DNA from: Bacteroidales bacterium
GTDB lineage: Bacteria; Bacteroidota; Bacteroidia; Bacteroidales; Bacteroidaceae
Assembly: GCA_004556745.1 (NCBI GenBank)
Contig: SFFY01000008.1
Location: forward strand, 4,924-68,923
DNA: 64,000 nt
Direction of reading: 5' to 3'
Shown here: one piece after another, positions 58,201 to 64,000 of the stretch
How the letters are laid out: each line of letters opens with the position of its first letter
How positions within the stretch are numbered: the first letter of the stretch is position 1
The notes under the pieces: model-generated
The model's database searches: none
Told to the model about the DNA's origin: nothing
Seen by the model: only the letters and a program-made list of their open reading frames with translations
Program-made: the position numbers and the translations under genes

Positions 58201-58772
58201 CCGGCAAGGCTGCCCGTGCCGTTGGTAATCATCAAACCGATGTCGTAGTTGAACTCACCGATCAGGTAGTTGATAATGGGCGTGCCGCTCTCGCTGACCA
58301 GCGAGCCGGAATTGTTTCGTATTGGATATTCCGTAGGATTCTCGTGCATGATGAGCCGTTCGTCCTTCACGACTTCCAACTCAATGCCCACGTCCTGGCG
58401 GTAATACTTGTTCAGTTCCGCCTCTACCTTTTCCCACCAGGTGCGCACGGTGGCGGGGTCGCCGTTAGCGAAGTCACCGAGCACCTCGGGCGTCATGAGC
58501 AGCGCGACGCGGAAGCGATACACCTCGCCGCTGTTGTAAATGGGCTTTTTCACCTCTGCCGCCTTCCCCTCTGCGGCGACTGCCTGCCGCCGCAAATAGG
58601 AGGCTCCTGAAAGAATGCGCTGCAACGCCACGGAGTCCTCGCCCGTGGGATAGATTACGCTGCAAGTTTCATGGTCGTGGGTGTGCGCCTGCTGTGCCTG
58701 CATGGGCGCGGCATAAAAGAGCGAAAGAGCGGCAAGCGCCGAGCCTGCCGCGAACTTAAAACAATGTTTCAT
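55245..58772 (-). CDS. Secreted metzincin-type zinc metallopeptidase, 1175 aa
   Basis: An exported protease: signal MKHCFKFAAGSALAALSLFY with cleavage near PMQAQ; a metzincin catalytic domain (about 75-285) with the zinc motif HEMGHLFGAKH (HExxHxxGxxH, about 214-224) and Met-turn SIMSYG (about 241). Beta domains follow (about 330-560), then repeated modules (for example RYLLRSYQ, TFYRLRSRATGRFVTLPEGQ) and a C-terminal tail LYDLSGRRVSRPVRGIYING. It resembles reprolysin/M12-like secreted proteases of oral and gut Bacteroidetes. The substrate is unknown. It is 22 bp after the AI-2E gene on the same strand. Confidence 0.88.
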   Translation of the reverse strand: MKHCFKFAAGSALAALSLFYAAPMQAQQAHTHDHETCSVIYPTGEDSVALQRILSGASYLRRQAVAAEGKAAEVKKPIYNSGEVYRFRVALLMTPEVLGDFANGDPATVRTWWEKVEAELNKYYRQDVGIELEVVKDERLIMHENPTEYPIRNNSGSLVSESGTPIINYLIGEFNYDIGLMITNGTGSLAGQAALGGVASRYQKARGFARPIITTIAHEMGHLFGAKHTHYISDGDFVEPGSGRSIMSYGSPRDFFAMSSIAAMRRTLRALNVYLTPDCDPEKADYSRNSDKEGTNLAYAYLEEGDQPEIDGNRLPEEYVVTAGSNFQFQIPLKSSTDQPLYFVAHGMDIALDGGANALQPHYKPTVSEAQMFQPYYDTPTAVADDAVNPYVPYSDASRVGLYKFGVAVRQNSLYDSRYINLRIVEGEPFTANITKPSNFNSFKWGVAYTLTWSPLTEVYGPNSRVRISLSTDFGQTFPYILADNLPNTGTWSGAFPFITIGKTPYRDYPQEINGGAFKVEIIGEAPYAVMPVMPYYKSGSETIYSGGFTLDQSSARYLFKEKDTGNAAPEPYVRLASAEDLPATAPELIAYRASSTSTTYSTTYKQTEEGRIVRRTWTATVSGTPYTYTQIFELPETQQSNAALQKAVRDAAAETAELVRHEGEPGYPLPTLPAYKALVKQYAKVCDAAGFLKPDYDTADGEALVAAIETLRNCADDEIVYPEEGRYLLRSYQALPASTPYYYYKRTADGEYVTETWLAAPAEATALQLTHGEGCFYLKDADGNLPHLGGMTNSMYTDFVLRRGFTWGSFTLLSHTLQQAMLSRSGNTFSLNHQYKDDPKGYLCNNNLGMIVSSDFQFVPVIEAATQPRPATFYRLRSRATGRFVTLPEGQATGTALQLALTPNENNVLMRDGDKILAYASGLYLNGTQHAPLSQSGAYSFAPHPTEPGAYALQAGGVYLSSQGTAFGTAAVAEDAKTAWEVVPVALLPVSVSAAGYATLYSPATLLADDGLKAYVGAFKSAENKFRLTNVGEIIPAEQGVVIKAEEGLHLLAVTEQASGATSDLTGNFATIEALPNTYTLQNGSVGVGLYPFANNSEGNVDGLQLKGFKAYWVASGITSAAAYALDFDDVTTGISAAPAANSAANGPLYDLSGRRVSRPVRGIYINGGRKIVY

Positions 58773-58794
58773 CTGAATACAGCCTTTTCAATGT

Positions 58795-59934
58795 TTATGG
58801 GGTTTGGGGTGTTTCCGGAAGTTCCGGAAACTCCGGATTATCCGGAATAATTGAGCCTGCCTCCTCCTCGCCCACCACATACCTCTTATAATAAGAAACA
58901 ATCAGCGTGGTGACGGGCAGGGCAATAATCAGCCCGACGATGCCGAGCGCGAAGCCCCACACGGAGAGCGCGAAGAGGATAATGGCGGGCGGCAAGCCCA
59001 TGATTTTGCCCATGATCTTGGGCGTAAAAATAGTGTCCTGTAAAATCTGAACTACGATATACACGAGCAGCACGCCGCAAATGAGCCACCAAAAGTTGGC
59101 ACCCGTTTCGGCCGTCCTGAGCAGCGCGAGCACCGTGGCGGGCAAGATGCCTACGACCTGCAAATAGGGCACGAAACTGATGATGCCGATGAAGCAGCCG
59201 AGGGCAACGGGCAGGGGGAAGCCGATGATGAGGAAACCGATGGTAAACATCACGCAGTTGCTCAACGCGATGAGTGCCTGCCCCCGGAAGTAGCCGCTCA
59301 TGCCGCGCTCTATGTCGCCCACAAGTTGCTGTGCAAAGGCGCGGCGGCGCTTAGGCACGAATTTCGTCCAGCCTTCGGCGTAGAGTTCGTAGTCCATGAG
59401 CATGAAGAAGAGGTAAAGCACGCCGATGAGCGAGCCAATGATATTGAGCACCACGCCCGCCGTGGACCACAGCACGTTCCACACCTTCGGCAGCGTGGTC
59501 TTCACAGCATTGATAAAGTCGTCCTCGCGGAGGAGTTTTTCTATATTGAGTTCGTTGATATGCTGCTGCACGAACCGCTCCACTGCCGGCGGCACGGAGG
59601 TGCTTTGCGCCCCTTTCTCGATGTAAGCGATGGCCACGTTCTTCAAGTGGGCGCACTCGTTCATCATGGGCGGCACGGTGAGATAGAGCAAACCGCCCAG
59701 CACGCCGCCCACGAGCATGAGGGTGACGATGATGGAGAGCAACCTGTTCTTCAGCCTGCACTTAACTTGCAGGAAGTTCACGATGGGGAAGAGCAGATAG
59801 GCGATGACCCACGCCACAAAAAACGGCAGGAGCGCGGCGCTCAAATAATTGATGAGCCACCCCGCCCCGACAATCAGGGCGAGGAATATCAAGCCGCGCA
59901 CGAAGCGGTCGAAGTTGATTTCTTTGGAGAACAT
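58795..59934 (-). CDS. AI-2E family transporter (PerM/TqsA-like)
   Basis: A 379-aa membrane protein with about eight helices (LIFLALIVGAGWLINYLSAA, LLPFFVAWVIAYLLFPIV, IIVTLMLVGGVLGGLLYLTV, and so on) and the family motif region GCFIGIISFVPYLQVVGILP. Named after an autoinducer-2 exporter, but members include ion antiporters; substrate unknown. I chose MFSKEINFDRFVRG at 59934, the start most like relatives; an ATG at 59949 is possible, 3 bp from element C5. The last 17 residues (I-PD-NPE-FPE-LPE-TPQTP) are encoded by a 9-bp TCCGGA array. Confidence 0.88.
   Translation of the reverse strand: MFSKEINFDRFVRGLIFLALIVGAGWLINYLSAALLPFFVAWVIAYLLFPIVNFLQVKCRLKNRLLSIIVTLMLVGGVLGGLLYLTVPPMMNECAHLKNVAIAYIEKGAQSTSVPPAVERFVQQHINELNIEKLLREDDFINAVKTTLPKVWNVLWSTAGVVLNIIGSLIGVLYLFFMLMDYELYAEGWTKFVPKRRRAFAQQLVGDIERGMSGYFRGQALIALSNCVMFTIGFLIIGFPLPVALGCFIGIISFVPYLQVVGILPATVLALLRTAETGANFWWLICGVLLVYIVVQILQDTIFTPKIMGKIMGLPPAIILFALSVWGFALGIVGLIIALPVTTLIVSYYKRYVVGEEEAGSIIPDNPEFPELPETPQTP
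58812..58848. repeat. Family I 9-bp TCCGGA array, copy 2, inside a coding region
   Basis: TTTCCGGAA, GTTCCGGAA, ACTCCGGAT, TATCCGGAA: four units of 9 bp. In the AI-2E gene they encode an xPE/xPD tripeptide run at the C-terminus. Confidence 0.8.
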
Positions 59935-59952
59935 GCCCGAAAATAACATCTT

Positions 59953-60067
59953 TTTAGTAAACAAGTGGACGAGTATACAAGCAAACGAGATAAGTCACTT
60001 TTGTAAAATTCATTTGCAAGACATCTCTGTTTCGTCTACTCGTTTTGTTTGAAAACTTGTCTACTAA
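59953..60067. repeat. Family C element, copy C5
   Basis: TTAGTAAACAAGTGGACGAG at the left and AAACTTGTCTACTAA at the right, 115 bp, with AAGACATCTCTGTTTCGTCT in the core. It lies 11 bp from the lipoprotein stop and a few bp before the AI-2E start. Confidence 0.85.
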
Positions 60068-60078
60068 TATTTGAGCCT

Positions 60079-60957
60079 TTATTTCACCACAATCACCAGA
60101 TACTTGCTTACGCTCCAAAACTTCTGCGGGTCGGATATGCGCAGCGTGTATTGTCCTTGCGCGTCCTTGTCGAGCGAGTAGGAGCCGGCGGGGTGCGTGG
60201 TCATGATTTTCGCGCTCTTGGAATAGAGGCGCACAACCTTCGTGACGCGCAGGTCGATTTGCGTGAAATAGTCCTTGTTGAAATCGCCCGAAGTCAGCAC
60301 GTCGCCTCTTTTCAGGATGTTTTGCGCGGCGAGTTCCTTTTTCGTGCCAAATACGTACCATGCCGTATTGATTTCCTTGTCCTGAGCGGCGAGGTTCTTG
60401 TCCTTTTCGGCATTGGAGGCCGAGAGTTCGTCGACGTTCTGGTTGAGCGATGTGACACGCTCGTCGAGTTCGGCAATCTTGATATCCTTTGCTTCGAGTT
60501 GCGCGCGGAGTTCGGCGATTTCCTTTGCCTTTTCTTCAAGCTGGGCATTGAAGCCTGCCACCATTTCCTCGATGGTGCTCTTCATCTTGGCGTTGGTCTG
60601 GTTACTGTTGCGCAGTTGCTGCTGCAGGTTGGCAATAAGTTCGCGGTTGAGGCGCAGGGTGCGCTGGATGAAATTCATATTCTCCACTATCGCCTGCCTG
60701 TTGCCAACGGCTCCGTCTTTCGTTTCCACACCCACGCGTCCCTCCGCCTCGTTGATTTGGCGGAAACCGTCTTGGATTTGGTCAATCATGCCCATGAGGT
60801 CGTTCGACTCGTTTTGCGTCTGGTTGATTACCTGTTGCAGCGAGTCGATAATGGCTGCGCTTGCCTCTTGGCTTTGCTCTTTCTGTTTTTTCGTGTCGCA
60901 GGCCGTGAAGGCGAGTGCGCACGCGGTGAGTAACAAAAGGGTAAGATGATGTTTCAT
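60079..60957 (-). CDS. Coiled-coil lipoprotein
   Basis: A 292-aa lipoprotein: signal MKHHLTLLLLTACALAFTAC (lipid Cys at 20), a long coiled coil (about 30-205; ELIANLQQQLRNSNQTNAKM, LEEKAKEIAELRAQLEAKDI) and a compact C-terminal domain (about 210-292, INTAWYVFGTKKELAAQNIL, FTQIDLRVTKVVRLYSKSAK, ending SVSKYLVIVVK). This layout is common in Bacteroidales; some relatives have been linked to adhesion to host matrix, which I cannot test here. It follows rsmI on the minus strand, with the AT-rich 18-mer between. Confidence 0.75.
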   Translation of the reverse strand: MKHHLTLLLLTACALAFTACDTKKQKEQSQEASAAIIDSLQQVINQTQNESNDLMGMIDQIQDGFRQINEAEGRVGVETKDGAVGNRQAIVENMNFIQRTLRLNRELIANLQQQLRNSNQTNAKMKSTIEEMVAGFNAQLEEKAKEIAELRAQLEAKDIKIAELDERVTSLNQNVDELSASNAEKDKNLAAQDKEINTAWYVFGTKKELAAQNILKRGDVLTSGDFNKDYFTQIDLRVTKVVRLYSKSAKIMTTHPAGSYSLDKDAQGQYTLRISDPQKFWSVSKYLVIVVK

Positions 60958-60982
60958 TGCATGGATTGTTTTTGTCGTTATT

Positions 60983-61000
60983 CTATATATATAATATTGT
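60983..61000 (+). repeat. AT-rich 18-mer, copy 4
   Basis: CTATATATATAATATTGT, exact; lies 3 bp after the rsmI stop and 25 bp before the lipoprotein ATG (minus strand). Confidence 0.7.
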
Positions 61001-61003
61001 ATG

Positions 61004-61684
61004 CTATGCCTTGCCCCGTCCCTCTACAATGAGCACGAACTCGCCGCGCGGCTCGTTGGCCTCGAAATGCGCCGCCACCTCTTCCAGCGTGCCGCGCACA
61101 CATTCTTCGTGCAACTTGGAAATCTCGCGGCAGGCGGCGCAGCGGCGGTCGCTGCCAAAGGCCTCTGCCAACTGGCGCAGGGTTTTCGCCACGCGATAGG
61201 GCGATTCGTAGATTATCATGGTGCGCGGCTCTTCGGCGAGGGCGGCGATGCGCGTGGCGCGGCCTTTCTTTTGCGGCAGGAAGCCCTCGAAGGCAAACCG
61301 CTCGCAGGGCAGACCCGACGACACCAGTGCCGGCACGAACGCCGTTGCGCCCGGCAGGCATTGCACCTCCACATCGCACGCCACGCAAGCGCGGACCAGC
61401 ATAAATCCCGGGTCGCTAATGCCCGGCGTACCGGCATCCGAGACGAGCACCACGGTTTCATCGCTAACGGCCAACCTTTCGGCTACCGCCTCGGCCGTTT
61501 GGTGCTCGTTGAACTTATGGTGCGACTGCAGCCGCGCCTTGATGTCGTAGTGTTTGAGCAGCATACCCGTCGTGCGCGTGTCCTCCGCCAGCACGAGGTC
61601 GGCCGACTTGAGCAATTCAAGGGCGCGGAGCGTGATGTCTCCAAGGTTGCCCACGGGCGTGGGCACGAGATAAAGTTTTCCCAT
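61004..61684 (-). CDS. rsmI: 16S rRNA (cytidine(1402)-2'-O)-methyltransferase
   Basis: Methylates the 2'-OH of C1402 in the ribosomal P site, using SAM; member of the tetrapyrrole methylase fold. The 226-aa protein has the conserved start LYLVPTPVGNLGDITLRAL, LAEDTRTTG, SDAGTPGISDPGF (SAM-binding), CLPGATAFVPALVSSGLP and FEGFLPQKKG. The C-terminal domain of E. coli RsmI is shortened, as common in Bacteroidetes. The -7 box ends only 4 nt before the ATG, so the mRNA may be leaderless. Confidence 0.97.
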   Translation of the reverse strand: MGKLYLVPTPVGNLGDITLRALELLKSADLVLAEDTRTTGMLLKHYDIKARLQSHHKFNEHQTAEAVAERLAVSDETVVLVSDAGTPGISDPGFMLVRACVACDVEVQCLPGATAFVPALVSSGLPCERFAFEGFLPQKKGRATRIAALAEEPRTMIIYESPYRVAKTLRQLAEAFGSDRRCAACREISKLHEECVRGTLEEVAAHFEANEPRGEFVLIVEGRGKA

Positions 61685-61688
61685 GCTG

Positions 61689-61696
61689 CAAAGGTA
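61689..61696 (-). promoter_or_regulatory. -7 box for rsmI, almost touching the ATG
   Basis: Minus-strand TACCTTTG, then CAGC, then ATG. With transcription normally starting several bases after this box, little or no leader is left. Confidence 0.65.
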
Positions 61697-61852
61697 TGAA
61701 TTATTTTATAACGCGCCCCGCACTTTCACCCTGCAAAATGGCATTATCATACTTAATAATGCTAAAACGCTGCCGAGCCGCCGCCATTATCTCCGTTGAA
61801 CCGAACAGGCGGAAAGCGTTCGGATACGCCCAAAGAAGGGCATTTTCCTTAC

Positions 61853-61902
61853 TGACAAAATGACAAATCAGGAAGAGCCAGAAAGTTTGGCACGCCGTTT
61901 GC
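61853..61902 (+). promoter_or_regulatory. Sigma-54 promoter with upstream TGACA repeats, for dnaK
   Basis: TGGCAC (61888-61893), GCCGT, TTGC (61899-61902): an exact match to the -24/-12 consensus TGGCAC-N5-TTGC, 101 bp before the dnaK ATG. TGACA at 61853-61857 and 61861-61865 are direct repeats 23 bp upstream, possibly an activator site. No TAnnTTTG box stands nearer to dnaK. The 318-bp spacer to rsmI otherwise shows only an AT-rich leader with ACACAATATTATATTATT. Confidence 0.75.
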
Positions 61903-62002
61903 ATAAGTATAAGCGTGACGGCAGCAAACCGCAAAGAAACGCACCGCACACAATATTATATTATTATTTATAGAAATTACTAACAAAAAAATTATAATCA
62001 TT

Positions 62003-63925
62003 ATGGGAAAAATTATTGGTATCGACTTAGGAACTACAAACTCTTGTGTTTCTGTATTTGAAGGCAACGAGCCCGTTGTCATCGCCAACAGCGAAGGCAA
62101 GCGCACCACGCCCTCCGTTGTGGCATTCGTGAACGAAGGCGAGCGTAAGGTGGGCGACCCCGCCAAGCGCCAGGCTATCACCAACCCCCAGCGCACCATC
62201 TATTCTATCAAGCGCTTCATGGGCGAAACCTACGACCAGGTGCAGAAGGAAATCGCACGCATGCCTTATAAAGTGGTACGCGGCGACAACAACACGCCGC
62301 GCGTAGACGTAGACGGCCGCCAGTACACGCCGCAGGAAATCTCCGCCATGATTCTTCAGAAGATGAAGAAGACCGCCGAAGACTACCTCGGACAGGAAGT
62401 AACCGAAGCCGTCATCACCGTGCCGGCATATTTCAGCGACTCGCAGCGTCAGGCCACGAAAGAAGCCGGTCAGATTGCCGGCCTCGACGTGAAGCGCATC
62501 GTGAACGAACCCACCGCAGCAGCCCTTGCCTACGGTATCGACAAGGCAAACAAGGACATGAAGATTGCCGTGTTCGACCTCGGCGGCGGTACATTCGATA
62601 TCTCTATCCTCGAATTCGGCGGCGGCGTGTTTGAAGTGCTCTCCACCAACGGCGACACCCACCTCGGCGGCGACGACTTCGACCACGTAATCATCGAATG
62701 GCTCATCCAGGAGTTCAAGAACGACGAGGGTGCAGACCTCTCCACCGACCCCATGGCCATGCAGCGCCTGAAGGAGGCAGCAGAGAAGGCAAAGATCGAA
62801 CTCTCGTCTTCCACCTCTACCGAAATCAACCTGCCCTACATCATGCCCGTAGGCGGTGTGCCCAAGCACTTGGCAAAGACCTTGACCCGCGCTAAGTTCG
62901 AAGCCCTCGCGCACGGCCTTATCCAGGCCTGCAAGACTCCGTGCGAAGTAGCCCTCCGCGACGCCAGCCTCTCCACCAGCGACATTGACGAGGTAATCCT
63001 CGTGGGCGGTAGCACGCGTATCCCCGCCGTGCAGCAGCTCGTTCAGGACTTCTTCGGCAAGGCTCCCTCGAAGGGCGTTAACCCCGACGAAGTTGTGGCC
63101 GTAGGTGCCAGCATTCAAGGCGCAATCCTTAATAAGGAGAGCGGCGTGGGCGACATCGTGCTCCTCGACGTTACGCCCCTTTCAATGGGTATCGAAACGC
63201 TCGGCGGCGTGATGACCAAGCTCATCGACGCAAACACCACCATCCCCTGCAAGAAGAGCCAGGTGTTCTCGACAGCCGAGGACAACCAGCCCGAAGTGAC
63301 CATTCACGTGCTGCAAGGCGAGCGTCAGTTTGCCCGCGACAACAAGAGCATCGGCCGCTTCAACCTCGCCGGCATTGCTCCCGCCCGCCGCGGCGTGCCT
63401 CAGATTGAGGTGACCTTCGACATTGATGCGAACGGCATCTTGAAGGTTTCTGCCAAGGACAAGGCAACGGGTAAGGAGCAGACGATCCGCATCGAAGCCA
63501 GCAGTGGTCTTTCTCAGGAAGAAATCGACCGCATGAAGGCAGAGGCAGAAGCCAACGCAGAGGCAGATAAGAAGGAGCGTGAGCGCATCGACAAGATCAA
63601 CGCTGCCGACTCCATGATTTTCCAGACGGAGAACCAACTCAAGGAACTCGGCGACAAGCTTCCAGCAGACAAGAAGCCTGCCATCGAAGCCGCTCTCTCG
63701 AAGCTCAAAGATGCCCACAAGGCTCAGGACCTCGCCGCTATCGACACCGCCACCGCCGAGCTCAACAACGCTTGGCAGGCCGCCAGTGCCCAGATGTACC
63801 AGCAGACGGGCGGTGCGCAGCCCGGTCCCGATGCCGGCTTCCAAGGCGGCCAGCAGGCCGGCGGTGCACAGGGCGCAGGCAGCAACGACGACATCCAAGA
63901 AGCCGACTTCGAGGAGGTCAAATGA
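62003..63925 (+). CDS. dnaK: Chaperone DnaK (Hsp70)
   Basis: ATP-driven chaperone that binds exposed hydrophobic segments with DnaJ and GrpE. The 640-aa protein has all hallmarks: GIDLGTTNSCVSVFEG (5-20), the family signatures IAVFDLGGGTFDIS (about 190) and VILVGGSTRIPAVQ (about 332), linker VLLDVTPLS, substrate domain, and a Gly/Gln-rich tail ending SNDDIQEADFEEVK. dnaJ and grpE are not adjacent; a terminator follows at once, so it is monocistronic. Promoter evidence points to sigma-54 control instead of the CIRCE/HrcA type; no CIRCE repeat was seen. Confidence 0.99.
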   Translation: MGKIIGIDLGTTNSCVSVFEGNEPVVIANSEGKRTTPSVVAFVNEGERKVGDPAKRQAITNPQRTIYSIKRFMGETYDQVQKEIARMPYKVVRGDNNTPRVDVDGRQYTPQEISAMILQKMKKTAEDYLGQEVTEAVITVPAYFSDSQRQATKEAGQIAGLDVKRIVNEPTAAALAYGIDKANKDMKIAVFDLGGGTFDISILEFGGGVFEVLSTNGDTHLGGDDFDHVIIEWLIQEFKNDEGADLSTDPMAMQRLKEAAEKAKIELSSSTSTEINLPYIMPVGGVPKHLAKTLTRAKFEALAHGLIQACKTPCEVALRDASLSTSDIDEVILVGGSTRIPAVQQLVQDFFGKAPSKGVNPDEVVAVGASIQGAILNKESGVGDIVLLDVTPLSMGIETLGGVMTKLIDANTTIPCKKSQVFSTAEDNQPEVTIHVLQGERQFARDNKSIGRFNLAGIAPARRGVPQIEVTFDIDANGILKVSAKDKATGKEQTIRIEASSGLSQEEIDRMKAEAEANAEADKKERERIDKINAADSMIFQTENQLKELGDKLPADKKPAIEAALSKLKDAHKAQDLAAIDTATAELNNAWQAASAQMYQQTGGAQPGPDAGFQGGQQAGGAQGAGSNDDIQEADFEEVK

Positions 63926-63958
63926 GACCAATAAGTAAAGACATAACAAAACACTATC

Positions 63959-63993
63959 AAATAGCGTGTAGCTCAATGAGTTACACGCTATTT
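63959..63993 (+). terminator. Terminator after dnaK
   Basis: AAATAGCGTGTA, loop of about 11 nt, TACACGCTATTT, followed by GCATTTT; 12-bp perfect stem. Confidence 0.85.
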
Positions 63994-64000
63994 GCATTTT

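Noticed and set aside
1..64000. tRNA or rRNA genes
   Set aside because: No T-loop plus acceptor-stem combination or rRNA-like stretch was recognised by eye; a covariance-model scan would be decisive.

Overview
The window looks like chromosomal DNA of a GC-rich member of the Bacteroidales, probably Prevotellaceae or a close relative. The evidence is the -7 box TAnnTTTG (sometimes with TTTG about 20 bp upstream) before many genes, a long 311-aa NusB, a Rho with a large low-complexity insert, a FeoA-FeoB fusion, families largely confined to Bacteroidetes (DUF5606, DUF6048, DUF6452, DUF4827, DUF2795), and secreted enzymes with xYxLSGxR...KG(V/I)Y...NGxK tails. The species cannot be fixed from sequence alone. 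No tRNA, rRNA, CRISPR array, phage or transposase gene was recognised. The genes are ordinary core genes; the unusual part is the spacers.

Left part (1-22.7 kb). A minus-strand block runs guaB, a PpiC-type isomerase, a SurA-like isomerase, an LptA/OstA-like protein and mutL (cut by the window edge). Divergent from guaB is an orphan LytTR response regulator with a phased 9-12-9 direct repeat upstream. After a 1-kb repeat-filled spacer comes nusB-yajC-ybbR-coaE-DUF5606-eamA-trkH. Facing it on the minus strand are DUF4369, DUF4827, DUF4199, a GT2 glycosyltransferase, DUF6452, DUF6048, mntP and apbE.

Middle (22.7-46.5 kb). Minus-strand mfd, ppiD-like, lptC, an outer-membrane barrel gene and coaX; then rarA (+), and on the minus strand a Crp-like regulator, an HAD phosphatase and a Uup-type ABC-F protein; then plus-strand rho, map, tsaD, pncC/cinA, folP, a ProX/YbaK-like editing protein and the c-di-AMP cyclase cdaA. 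Right part (46.5-64 kb). A 1155-aa GH95 fucosidase, feoAB, a porin-like gene, DUF2795, a 1175-aa metzincin, an AI-2E family permease, a coiled-coil lipoprotein, rsmI, and dnaK behind a near-perfect sigma-54 promoter. Together the genes cover envelope building (Lpt proteins, periplasmic isomerases), cofactor synthesis (CoA, folate, FMN transfer), ion homeostasis (K, Mn, Fe), transcription control (Rho, NusB, Mfd) and glycan/protein breakdown outside the cell.

The spacers carry at least nine repeat families, named A to I here. A: 215-430 bp nested inverted repeats built on TGCCTGGAAGGCA. B: REP-like GGGGCGTTTTGCAAAACGCCCC hairpins, often paired. C: elements with ends made of 8-bp TARACRAG tandems, sitting in stop-to-start gaps. 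D: about 400-bp two-module stem-loop elements. E, F, G: single long inverted repeats. H: three arrays with a 3-4-3 layout of 21/22-bp units; two of them are exactly 238 bp long although their sequences have diverged. I: 9-bp TCCGGA arrays, one of which encodes a protein tail. An 18-bp motif CTATATATATAATATTGT also recurs at gene boundaries. Family H is the best candidate for an undescribed system.
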